This document shows positions 24,208-35,850 of a DNA stretch of 64,000 nucleotides, piece by piece. How positions within the stretch are numbered: position 1 is the stretch's first letter; each line of letters begins with the position of its first letter. Source of the stretch: Sanghuangporus weigelae (Eukaryota; Basidiomycota; Agaricomycetes; Hymenochaetales; Hymenochaetaceae); the NCBI GenBank assembly GCA_033182465.1, contig CP137329.1:186001-250000 (forward strand), written 5' to 3'. The notes below the pieces were generated by a model. It had not been told where the DNA came from, made no database searches, and saw only the letters and a program-made list of their open reading frames with translations. A program made the translations under genes and the position numbers.

Positions 24208-25309
24208 ATGTCCGACCAGCAGAAACGACCAGCGCCTCTAGGTGGACAAGCCGTTCTCCATCCGACGCTCGTCCCAGAGCTGCTAGGATTCTCACCACAA
24301 ATGCTCCTCGACGATATCATCAACACCGCCGCAGAAGCCATCCTGCAATGCGTCCAAGCGATGGAGCCGTTCATGCAACGCTGGGCCGACTCGCGCATCC
24401 CGAATCCTCCTCCTCCAAAAGAAACTAGCAAGAAGGGGAAGAAAGGCAAAAATAAGGAGAAAGAAAAGGAAAAGGAGGACGCAGAGTGGGATGGACTCGA
24501 AGCTGTTGAACGCGGTCTAGTCGCGTTCAGCACACTCTTGGAATCCCACACCGATATCGCGTTTGATTTCTTCGAGGCGTGGTCTATGCGGAACATCTTC
24601 GCCATCCCACCCGACCTTCCTGTCGTCGCGCCTCACCAGCGTGGACTCGATCTTGGCCCGCGTCCCGAGGAGGAGGCGGAACTTATGGCAGACATCGAAG
24701 AGTTACGGCGCAAAATCGAGAACGTGAGTCGACGACCTAATACAACGTATTTGCTCTCTAGCTCATTATCATTCCAAATCTTAGCAACGTCGTCTGAGAC
24801 GTACGTACATGAAGGCTCTCCGCATTGCGCGTATCGGACGAATGCATTCCGAACGCCGCTTAGAACGATTATCGTACCTCACTGCTCCTCTCCCCTCTCC
24901 TCTCTCTTCTCCCTCCTCCACTTCTAAAGTCCCTCCTTCCGCTCCCGTCTCTACAGCGGATCTTGTCACAGCACTCTCAACGCTCGCGCCCTCTGTTCTC
25001 CAACTATTTGAGAACGAGGCCTCCCTTCCACACATCGAAGGCGCGGCAGCAGCCAACGCGCCCATCCCCGACCCGAGCAAGCGTCTCTGGGAAACGGGTC
25101 ATACTGGGTATGTCAACTGGGCGGTCCAACAGCTCATCGCCAAATCAAAAGAAAGCGCACCTATTCGGGGTGGAAGCACAGCTGTCTCTAATGCGGTTGA
25201 TCTGGCGGAACGTGTTGGCGAAACAGGGGACATCAAGGCTGCTGTGGATGCTGCTCAAGCAGAAGCGGAGCCGGAAGCCACAGACATCGACCACATGGAC
25301 ACCTCATAA
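24208..25309 (+). CDS. MIS12: MIS12/Mtw1-like kinetochore protein
   Basis: Two exons: 24208-24723 and 24785-25309; 1041 nt, 346 residues. The MIS12 family core is clear: E-L-L-G-F-S-P-Q-M-L-L-D-D-I-I-N, then G-L-V-A-F-S-T-L-L-E-S-H and D-I-A-F-D-F-F-E-A-W-S, followed by V-A-P-H-Q-R-G-L-D-L. It is the central subunit of the MIND/MIS12 complex that joins the inner kinetochore to NDC80. A lysine/glutamate-rich spacer (about 75-92) interrupts the first helical pair. The C-terminal half is predicted coiled coil plus low complexity. Exon 2 starts Q-R-R-L-R-R-T-Y. Confidence 0.9.
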
Positions 25310-25786
25310 ATAACTATCGCTGTCTCCCCCCTCTCCTCTCCTAAAGACTCTTGCAATATACTCTCGATGCTATCTTGAAATTGTGAATGCCTGTAATGTC
25401 CGATCATGTAATTTTCCGTCATATCGTTACATTATTTTACTATGCTAGATGTCCGACAAACGCTATGGCGACGACTGTATGCATATATATGGCAAAACAG
25501 GCAAGCAGGCAAAAACGAGAAAAGACCAAGACAATCGTGACACGTTTAAGGAGAAATGAAGGAAGTGATGATTGATAAGGATGCCTCCAAAAAAAGAAGG
25601 GGAGAGTGCGATGCGGAGGTGCGTTGTGTGTAAAGGTAGAAATGGCAAGCGGCATTTATAGACTGGAAGATGGTTGTCCGGCATTAACTTTTAAGGGTAT
25701 AGTAAAAGGATTCGGTAGATATCAAAGTCCATGCGATAGATGAAAGGAGTCCATCGTGTGAAAATTCATAATCACGAAACATCAGA
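25310..25786. other. Convergent 3' flanks of MIS12 and glucan synthase
   Basis: About 480 bp between two convergent stop codons. Nothing beyond 3' ends seen. Confidence 0.55.
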
Positions 25787-28700
25787 CTATATGTTCTGGC
25801 ATATAGTACAGTTCTCGCTGATAACATGGCTAAAGGCCACAGCTATAAGGAGAATGATTAAAATCGGTAGACATCGGTAGTGGAAATGGAGACCACGTAC
25901 GCAGAGCAATCAAGGCGGCAGAAATGCCGAAGATAAGCACGAAGATAAACCCATACTTGATGACAATTTGCCTTCGTTGCCGCTTTTGCTTTAGAGAATA
26001 CAACGGGGCGCGGATCTGACGCGAGGGGCGCAACCAGACTGTTCAGGAAACATAATTAGCCAAAGGCATTATGACGGATGAAGTGAATCAAACGTACATA
26101 GGAACGTCGCGTGCAGACGATCAAAGTAAGGAATGAACAATGGGATCGCGAGCATGAACAACAATAAATGGCAGATCAAGAAGTCCGAGCTCCACAACGA
26201 CAGTTCGATAATCTTGACGATAAACTCGCGAGCAGGTTGGCTCATCGCATGTGTACCGAGGCCGCGACCATACCACTTCCCTGTCCACCAGGCACGATTC
26301 GTCTCATCATGCTTGAACTCACGCGATAGGAAGACAGAGATAAGAATCTTGTGGATGGCGCGTTCGATGAAGATGATTGCTATGAGTCCCATTACTGCAT
26401 GTGATGTATTCCACAGCTCAAGGAACCACTGCACAAAGTCAGATACCTCATCACATAGAAACTGAAAGACTTTACTTACGAGGAACTCAAAGAAACCAAC
26501 CATCCCAACGAGAGCCGAAGTGTGAGCGATGAATGCCATGACTGATCCGAACTTCGGCGCGACGGTATCAAGCATAGGTCCTAAGAATATGGAAACCAGG
26601 AACAAAACGAGCAAAACGGCAGCGTTCCAAACGATGGGGCCCAGACTGACAATCGCAAGTCGAATGAGAGGGCTTGCGTTCTCCCTGCCGTCGGACTGCC
26701 GGAATGACTTGACAAACAGATACGCAATGATGAATAATATCGCCAGGCAGACCGGGAACACGATCTCCGAGAGCAACACTGTACGCCATCCGGCACGAGG
26801 CGAGTCACCACCAGATTGCTTGTCTGATGGCTGACCGAGCTTCTTTTTCTTGTATCCAGTGATCATTGTCCGTGACAATCTGCAATACCCGATCCACGCG
26901 TTCTTGTGAGCACGAGCATTGCCACGCGACATCCAGCGCAAGAACTCCCGATAGTCAATGATGAAATCTGCGACTGAGAATTGGTGCGGGTTGAAGATGA
27001 ACGGAGCTAAACACAACGCGAGTGTTGTAATCCAGAAGTAGATTATATGCGGAATAAACAGCGTCAAGGTCACGTAGAGCAACATTATCAGCGTACGCAT
27101 TCCCAGGTAAATACTGGGACCCGCGAATCGCGAGAATAGCGTGCTAAAATTAACCCTCGAGGTTGCGAAGCCTCGTCCTGTTGCGATGTATCGAGCACCA
27201 CCATAGTTAAGATTCGTCAAGATAGAATTGCACTGAATCTGAGTGGAGAAGATTTCAAAAACGGGCGACAGGGACGTGAACTGCTTCGTCAACCGGAGAA
27301 TAGCACGTCCAGCTCCGCGTTCGACAAGTTCTAGTGTACAATCATCAACACCGGTGAGCTACAAACCATGCTTATGGAGCGTACCTTGCAAGAACAGGGG
27401 CAAGAAAGCAATCATGAACACCAAGAAGATACTGTAGATACACCTCTTAATCCAATCGAAAACGGGAGACAAGTTGTAGCATCCAGATTGATTCGGAATA
27501 AGCTGGCCTTGGCTAGTGTATCTGCAGATCTGCACAGAGCTACCCAATGTACCAAGGAACACCACTACACGCACAGATCAATACCATAGCAGACGCGTGA
27601 TAGCATGAGAACTTACTGGTGACAATGAAGACCTGGACCGAAAGGATGACCATGATGTTGTTGATCTGGAAACCAGGATGGCCGTAGTAGAACGTCAGGA
27701 ACCGGTCGATAGGTAACTGCGTCCCAAGATAGTAGTACTCGCGACTCAGCATTTGCTCGCCCATTCCGTGGCCGAGTTTCGTCTGGAAGTTCAAGATAGT
27801 GCCAAAGCCAAGGTCACGTCCCTTTCCGCACTGGAAGTACTCTGTGTGCTTGATCTTGCCGCCTCTTCCAAATGCCGTTATACCCGCATAGATATCTTCG
27901 TTCAAGTGAAGACCCTTTTGAGCCTTGGAAACACCGCCACGAGTGTTCATGAAGATGCCGTTGAGGAAATCCGGATGTCCGTAATGAAGTTTTCCACCGA
28001 TCCATGACAGAGTGCGTGCCGAAAGAGTTCCGAACGTTTGCTCTTTACCAGCAGCGATATCACCAAGAACACCGATATTCTCTGAGAAAATGTATTCGCG
28101 AGCACCAACGATAGCCACGGGAGCCTTCTTGAAGTCCTGATGCCCCCACTGAGCGTAAGGACTCTGACTTGATACCGAAAACTCCTCGAACTCCCCGAGC
28201 ACGTTTCGGATCTTCAAGCACTCTTCAAGGTAGTTGTCTTGGTTCGCATCAATAAGCTGGAGGTATTCGCCACGGTAGAAGATAATCGCATGGTTCTGAT
28301 TGTCCGATTTGCCGTCACCAAGAATAGGATTGCCCGGAAGCTCAATTCGGAACTTCGGACGACGACGTCCTGTCTCGGGTATGAACTCGGAGTGACCATC
28401 AATAAGAGCACTAAATAGCCGCGGCTCTCCACCTTCACGCTTCGAGGGCTCCTCGTCAAGATATGCGATCTGCAAGTCAGGATATGCTCGCAACAAGAAC
28501 TCCGCGTTCTCTCGCTCCTGGGCATTGAACTTTGAATACCTTTGCATTGAAACCACGAATTTGAATTTGCGACGAGCCATACGCTCGAGCTCGCGTTCGA
28601 GCTTGTCCGTATTGCCACCGAACAGCTGGACGACCTCCGGGTTCTCAACACGGTAGAGGAGCTTTATCGCCTTCGCGTAGTTCATCATTCCGGATACCGT

Positions 28701-31700
28701 ACGGTACAAGGTCTGAGCGCGCAAACTGGCCCAGATACGCGTCCTCAATGTGAACTCCGGCGCCGAACTCTTGAAACCAATGCAGTAAAACGGTAAATCA
28801 TCCGCACTCTTTCCATTGCTACCCTTTTCGTCACTGCCTCCAAACGGATTCTGGCCATTGAACATATTCGACTCTTCCGCGAGAATCTTGGTGTCCTTCA
28901 CGAAGTTATCCCATTCAATCGGATGCAATTGCTTGAGGTACTCGAGTAGAGTGACGCGCGTGTGCTGGTCCTCTTCCTTAATAATCTCACGCAAAGAGAG
29001 CAATATTTTTTCCGAGTAATGCGGCGTCAGAACAGTGAACGTCGGCATTGCATCAACGGGTAGAGCTTCGGGAATGTTTGTCATAAGCGACTGTGAGAAG
29101 AACGAGATACGGCGTTCAGCCTCACTCCCCGAAGGGAAGAATTCACCCCTGAATCCACGGTCGCTCTGGCTCAGGAAGAACGCTGGTGCACGCAGAGCCC
29201 TTCTGTCGCCCTCCCCATCCGTTGCAACCTGGTGGTATAGCAGCTTCTGCACGTGATTGATTGACAACAGATGCTCCCGATACATGGAAATGATGATCGC
29301 GTTCCAGATCTGACTGACCAGCACCTTCGGCTTGTATTTGACCTCCATCTCCGAAGTAGCAAGTAGCTTGGAGTAGATACGCTTAGGGAGCCGCGTGAAG
29401 ATCTCGCGCCATGGAGTCCATATCGAAAGACCAAGCATGAAAGCACGCGCAATGCTGAAGACCGTACTCCAGATAATGTACCACAGGAACGTGTCGAGGA
29501 AGAAAAGAACGAGATCCATGATATACATTATCGTCAACGTGAAGGCCGCCTGATTCGAGCAAAGCGCATCCCCAAAGAACTTGTCATCGCAACCTTGGAT
29601 CTTCATGCCTACCATGACTGAGATTGGATCACGGAAGCTCGAGGTCAGGAAGAAGTAACTTTCCGTGAACTTGCATCCAAAGACCAATATCCAGAGCAAA
29701 AATGAGCCCAGTCGTGCATTGCGAGTAAGCGAGGGGTGGCTGGCTGTAAACGTCTGGCTCGCGAGATATTTGCGCGATTTACTAGCAACACGATCCCCGA
29801 ACATGCGACCGGATGGCATGATACTGAACAGCAATGTCGCGACAACCGAAATGAAGAACTGGACGATGCCAATGATAAGCGGAACGTTACTTGACGAGCC
29901 TGGGTCATCAGCGATGGCAACGTAAAAGGTTGGTCCGGCCGTAAGCGCAAGAGTGATGAACAAAAATAACAGGCGACGCGTAAGATGAGAGGTATTATTC
30001 CACGTCGTCGGTATATACGAGAATTCCGCAAGGGTAGCCAAGATCATAATGACAGTTGACACCGCGCCGCCAAGAGCCACGGCAGACCAGGTCATCGCTG
30101 CAGTCGGGCTCTGTTCGCCGCTGTGCGTGTACACCACTTTGGAGTTGTATGCCGTGTAGTACCAATACAAAGAAATATGGACTACCCATATCCGATTGAA
30201 GTTGACCAGGAGGTGGAAAAATGAGCGTTTTTCATAATACGTCTTGAAGAACACCCTATTCCAGTCTATCCTATCGAACTTCATGAAGCGATGCGCGGGT
30301 GCAACATCAACGAGACGCGTCTATTTTATGCATCGAGATCAGTGACCATTTAACAAAGAACGAGTGGATATACCTTATCGGTAAGAACAATCCGCGCAAT
30401 CCCCTCAGGATACCAAAATAACTGGTTTATGTCGTCATAACCAATGATCTGGTCGTGGTCCCTTTCACGCCTAATGTAGCGTCCATCTATGAGTTCGTAT
30501 CCTTGGTCCCTAATGAAACGGTACAATGGCTTGATCACGGCACGTAAATACAGACCCTCCGGTACTGGTTGATCACGATTTTGGCACTCAGGCGACCGAT
30601 AATAGTCATCTGCGCACTTGAAGATGAAGCACATTGCCTCCGGGCAGAAGCGTACTTGAGCGGCTTCTCCCCAAATAAGGAGGTATAGAGCAATCTGACG
30701 CAGACGGTCGTACTGGGACATGTTATGCATGGCCTGGCGCCACCGGTCAAGGGCAGCATTAAGCGACTTCTCTGATGACCCGCGACTATGTGGAGGCTTC
30801 TTTTTGATAGACTTAGACGCCAGTCGTTGTAGGCCAGGGTTCTGCGACTGCCCCACAGCGTCATCCAGGTCAAGCTGGGCGGCAAAGTACCACTTCCGGT
30901 AATTCGCGTGCCAACCCCCAATATAGTCCGCATGCAGGGTAAGGAGCGCTTGATCGGGAGGCATACGAGATGCCCGACTGTCGAGTTGCTGCATTAGGAA
31001 GTCGAACATATTCCGCATCGAGTCACGTTGGAAGCCGAATTTATTCGCAAGGTCAAGAAAAACGTCCTCAATCTCTTCCTTCGAGAGAGGAATACTTCGC
31101 TCTCGACTCCATGCTGGGTACTGTTCACGGATGGCACCGCCAGAGAGAGCACCAAAATCACCCGACAGAGTTGGGGTGTCCGATATACCCATACGCGACC
31201 CCGGCATGAGCGACTCCGCGGATGGTTCATAACGGTGCCCATACACATCGATTTCCGAGTCAGTGTCACCATCTTGACGTGGATGTGCTATGACGAAATT
31301 AAATAGTCAGTAGATTGCGTGAGAAATTTGATTAGTAGCATAGGCCGAGAAATCAACAATCCCGCTGAGCGAGACCAGCGCCAAACGGAGCACAATGAAT
31401 GTACGATATCACGCGCAGCAAACGGCCGCAACGTAAATCAAAAACCCACAAGCCATCGACCGATAACAGATTGAAAATTCCGTCCAACCTCCGACAGGTT
31501 ACGAAAGAAACTGAGTGTGGCAACTCACAATAGTCATGGTCATAGTATGGGTTTTGCGAGTCAATATCTGACATGTAGGTATTCCTTCTCGACGGATAAT
31601 CACCAACATCGCTTTCGGATTCGTAGTATCCCTGGCCATCGTGGTGAATGAAGGGATTTGGAGTTGGGATCTGGGGCGCGACGCGCGGATCGCCCGTGTA

Positions 31701-31742
31701 CGCAGAGTCGGGGGCGCGCGGCCCACCGGGTCTCCCAGTCAT
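25787..31742 (-). CDS. FKS1: 1,3-beta-glucan synthase catalytic subunit (FKS, GT48)
   Basis: Eight minus-strand exons: 31742-31529, 31287-30374, 30320-27617, 27564-27385, 27330-26480, 26428-26098, 26038-25901, 25842-25787; 5388 nt, 1795 residues. Integral plasma-membrane enzyme that polymerises UDP-glucose into cell-wall 1,3-beta-glucan; target of echinocandins. It has a disordered N-terminus with many Y, D, P, then the FKS1 N-terminal domain, a first multi-helix membrane block (about 395-700), the cytosolic GT48 catalytic domain holding K-S-D-N-Q-N-H-A and L-G-D-G-K-S-D-N-Q, and a second membrane block to the C-terminus. The start of membrane block 1 has E-F-S-Y-I-P-T-T-W. Frame closes at every junction. 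The intron at 26429-26479 is 51 nt and stop-free, so retention would add 17 residues. Confidence 0.94.
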
Positions 31743-33838
31743 CGCTATCTAGTTCCAGCTGTAAGCTGTACAAGAATTGGAGATTACAATGTTTCAGCGA
31801 CGTAGAGAGCACGGACGAGGCTGGCAAGCAAGGAATAGGAACCAAGGCAAGAAAAGAGAGGCCGACGACAAGAACTATCTAAGTGAGCGCTGGTCACGAC
31901 GTCGAGCCCTTCGACAGTATGTCGACTGCCAAACCGGTTGTCACTAAGCGTCGTGAATGAGAACGACGAGGAAGAAGAGGAAGACGGGGAAGAATGTGGT
32001 GGGAGAGCAGTTAAAGGAGGGCAAGCGAGCGAGCGGCGAACGCATGCCCGCATCATGTGGGAATTCCCGCCGAATAAGGCAAGAGTGGAGTTTCATAATT
32101 ATTTTTCTGTTTCTGGCTATGTCCGTCTTTTCTCCCGGGTTTCCTTGTCTTGTCACTCAGACTTGCCTCTTTTCTCCGTATGTTGTCTCCGAATATCATT
32201 GCAACGTATCATTGTCAGCCGCGCATCTGTCCTCATTTCTCTCGGGCTTTCTTGTCCCAAAAAATGAATTTAAAAAAAGAAAATGAATCGGAGTCAAATG
32301 ACTAATCGATCCTTTGACGACACCGAACGGCACATTTTTAAACTACGTTACGTGTCCAACAGCCACGGCTACTGCTACCAGCACCGCTAGCACTTGCTCT
32401 CGCAGAATTTCTCATCGTCGTGAACGTCCTTGAACAGCATCAACATCAGCATCGCTGTGCTGTCCTCTCTGCATCACGTCAGCCGCAGTTCGGACATTTT
32501 GAAGATGCCAGCAAAGCGGCGGCGAGTGGATAAGAAGTAGCCGAGAGGACTCTTCCCGCAACCCCTAACATCGATTCGCCTGCAGGAAGAGGTGTGTGAC
32601 GAAACTTCGTACCCAATAGGCAGTGCCGAAGCCCTAAGCATAAATTCCATTTCAAACGCCTTTGTCTTTCTTATCATGTTATCTTACCTTGCTCATCTTC
32701 TGCTCTTCTGAACATCCCAACATACCAACGGGAAACTTGATCACCACATATATATAGGCCACGCTTTGATTGAAAAATTCCATTCCGCTAAGCCACCGTT
32801 GACGGACGAATTCCAACAGCAGAAAGACCAAGCGTTTCTACCGATCTGAGGTACCGTAAACTATCGTAACCTGTCTTCGAAGACGTTTTTTTGAATTGTC
32901 ATTCGGATGCGCTCGATTCTGTAGTCTTATCGCTGCGACATTCGGTAGCGAAGGTCCAATTCGCATCAATTTCGCCTCCGCAAAAAGCGTTTCTTCTATG
33001 CAAAATGTTTGTTGCATCATATCTCATTTCTTCACAATCCGGTTTTTCAAACTTCTCTTAAGCAGTGTATAGACGGAGCTTCTAAATCCGCAACTGCATT
33101 CGTGGAGGTCCTTGGGTGCTGCGGACGTCTTTGATTCCGATCTCAGATTTCGGACAAAGGAGCATTACTCATTTGCTCCAGTTTCGTTCATATGCATCAC
33201 TCTTCCGTCCGCAGGCACCGCATAAGCCATACAGCACATTTTGGGAATATTCTAATTCCTTCAGCGATCGCTATATGTTAGTTTAAGGCGGAATTACCTA
33301 GCCAACCAGACAGCTGATTCGTCGCATATCACCCGCTGGAAGTGTATCATAGATACTCTGAAGCTCACGGACACTTGGAGCGATCCTCGACCTGACGATT
33401 AACGTCTCCTGCCATCAGGGAAGACTCAAACTCACTTCCTAGATTTCGTTAATCTCGCTTCGTTTGCTCGTTATGTACTTCCGTAGCTCGATTTAGCATC
33501 TTACCGATTCTCGTAGTGCGATCGCACGTTGGTATGTATTTCAACTTGCCACGGATCTCGCATGAAATGCAACAGATCTGGAGCTTTGAGAATGAACTTG
33601 TCAAGACACCCACAAGGCACCAAACTTTTCGGATTCAGACACCGATTCTGGCTTTCACCGGCCACAAGATTCAGGTACTTATTTCCAGCTCTCGTATTCA
33701 GCAGCAATAGGAGCTAAACTTCAGATAAAGCTCCTTACATGATTGATCATCATTTTGTTTCACATACAAGTACAGTTGCAACTTCACATTTTTTTACATT
33801 CATCCTAAACCATTGCTCCGTACCACCCAAAATAAATA
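31743..33838. other. Glucan synthase upstream region, no gene seen
   Basis: About 2.1 kb. The first 600 bp are the FKS promoter and probable 5' leader. The rest has only short frames without family resemblance and no tRNA-like fold. Confidence 0.5.
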
Positions 33839-34135
33839 TCAAGGATGTGCTCGAGCTCTCCTAAAGTAGCGACTCCGCCTTCCTGAATGCATCGAAGCTC
33901 GCGCATCATTAACTGGCGCGGTAAGCACACTCCAGGTGTCATGGAGCAGCTTGTGCCATACCCGATGGTGCTCATAGTCTTCGACCGAGGGCGATGCCGG
34001 AGATTCCATACTAGAAGGCATAATCTTCGCGTCCGCCTGAACCTGAAACTGTGGATGCGTTTCGTCGGCGGGTACGGCCCACGCCACAGCCAGCACCAGA
34101 CCAATTAGAATAGCAAAAGCGAAAGCGACACGCAT
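33839..34135 (-). CDS. Putative small secreted protein
   Basis: Ninety-eight residues. The first 20 form a convincing signal peptide (M-R-V-A-F-A-F-A-I-L-I-G-L-V-L-A-V-A-W-A), followed by V-P-A-D-E-T-H-P-Q-F. The mature part is acidic then basic, without cysteines, so it is not a typical disulfide-rich effector. The last 30 residues are R-rich and may be intronic read-through; another frame downstream (33805-33960) also looks coding-like, so the 3' structure is uncertain. No family recognised. Confidence 0.45.
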   Translation of the reverse strand: MRVAFAFAILIGLVLAVAWAVPADETHPQFQVQADAKIMPSSMESPASPSVEDYEHHRVWHKLLHDTWSVLTAPVNDARASMHSGRRSRYFRRARAHP

Positions 34136-35439
34136 GAAAAGAGCGACGACGGATATGCGAATTCAAAGCAACGAACTAAAGTATGTTAAATGCACGATCG
34201 ACCTATAATCTCGATGTCGGGCTTCGCATACGAAGACGAATCGAAGATTTTATAGCTTACCTTGACTAAGGTTGATAAGTGAGGACGGAAGACCTAGGAG
34301 AATTATAGCGACCTGTTCCCCTTAAATATCGATTCCCGTAAGTGCGGCCGTGGCGGTTATGCGCGTAAGGTAGTGATCAGCGTAGCTCGTGGCGTTGCAG
34401 AGTACGACGGAAATATTGACACTTTCGATCGTGTGCCGCTGTACCGGTCAGTCTCCAGTGGGCGGAAGAAGATTACGCAGAGAGACAAAGGAAGACCAAC
34501 AAAGGCTCGTGGTTCACTTGTCCGCTTTTATATTCCGCATAGGCTAGCTTTCAACTTAAAGCTCGCTTTTTCGGAACTCGCTCCGCTTCCAGGCTTATAT
34601 CTGTTCCGTGACCGCAGCAGTCAGCAGTATATAGTGTCGAATCGGGCGGCCACCGTGTCAGTCAGCCCGGAGATTCGCAAGCGGTGGGAAACCGACCGAT
34701 GTATCGCGAGAGGCAAGAAGTGGTCAAAGCCGCGTCTCTAGGTAGAGCCCGTGAACCATGATACACATACTCTGACAGACCAAGACCAACTTGGCTTTGC
34801 ATCGTCCTTTACGAGCACACAAAGGCTCAGAAGCGTGTCACCAGCGTGAAACCAACGAGGCTAACAGTAGGCATAAAGCGGAGGTGGCATCATTTCCAGA
34901 CGTGTCCACATTCGAGACAGAATTTGATCGCGGTTCCTGAAGCTGCATGAATTGAATAAACGATGAGAATATCAATGTGGTGAAAACCCATGAAATTTTA
35001 CTATGTAGGAGATAGCTGAGCGTCGTCGTCACACGACGTCGCAGGCGACTGGTCGCGAAAGTCGCAAAAGTCTGCGATGTAATAGACAGGCACCATTATG
35101 CCCGAACCATTTCATAAAAGCCATATTCACTAAGAAGGAAGTACTACATATCATGGTAAAAATCAATGGTTTTGTTGGAGTTTGATTTGATCATGAACGC
35201 GACTTGAAACACGTGCTTAGCATACTTTTTTTTTCCGTGGGATCATTGATTCACTCGATAAGCTCTCTCAAGGAATCCACAGTTCTCTCCGTATATCTTG
35301 ACGTACCAACTTGAGGCAGATAACTCTAATATGCCATCGATAGCCGCCTTCGTACTCAGGGCTTCACAGGCTCGGGTATTCCAAACATCGACTGCTCTTA
35401 AGGCTGATTACTGATGAATACAAAACGATACAACATCAA
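34136..35439. other. Gene-free interval
   Basis: About 1.3 kb. The frame at 34373-34741 has no recognisable domain or signal peptide. No RNA gene or repeat recognised. Confidence 0.45.
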
Positions 35440-35850
35440 CTATTGGCAGCCTGGGAAGCAGACTCGTGCTAACCAGTGCCTTTCGATAAACGCAACGCTC
35501 TCTTTCAACCAGTCTTCATCATCGATGTGCAAAACGTTATCAAATCCATATGCATGTTCGCCACGATGAACGACAAGTCTCAGCATTTCATCATCGTCTC
35601 TTCCTTCTTCCAAACCCTTCACTGCCTTGTGTCTCCTGAGGAAGTCAACAAACTTCTCTATTCCTGCCAGTGGGACCACGCTATCCTCAGAGCATTGGAG
35701 AAATATCGTAGGAGGCCATATCCGACCTTCCACTATACGATCATCGATGAGGATAGGCGTCTCGTCTATTGTCTTATACGTATGCGTTGAGACTTCAAAG
35801 TCAAAGAGGGAAGACCTGTCTTCCGGATCGACTCTGGTCACTTCTGCCAT
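35440..35850 (-). pseudogene. C-terminal fragment of an alpha/beta-hydrolase
   Basis: A 136-residue frame resembling the last third of alpha/beta-hydrolase-3 esterases: W-P-P-T-I-F-L-Q-C-S-E-D-S-V-V-P holds the acid position of the triad, and G-E-H-A-Y-G-F-D the histidine, followed by the final helix E-S-V-A-F-I-E-R-H-W. The oxyanion HGG and nucleophile GxSxG parts are not found upstream (35851-36700), so only a fragment remains. Real expression seems unlikely. Confidence 0.5.

Noticed and set aside
28214-28651. 145-codon minus-strand frame
   Set aside because: Alternative frame of the glucan synthase catalytic exon.
34373-34741. 122-codon plus-strand frame
   Set aside because: No family, no signal peptide, no splice support.
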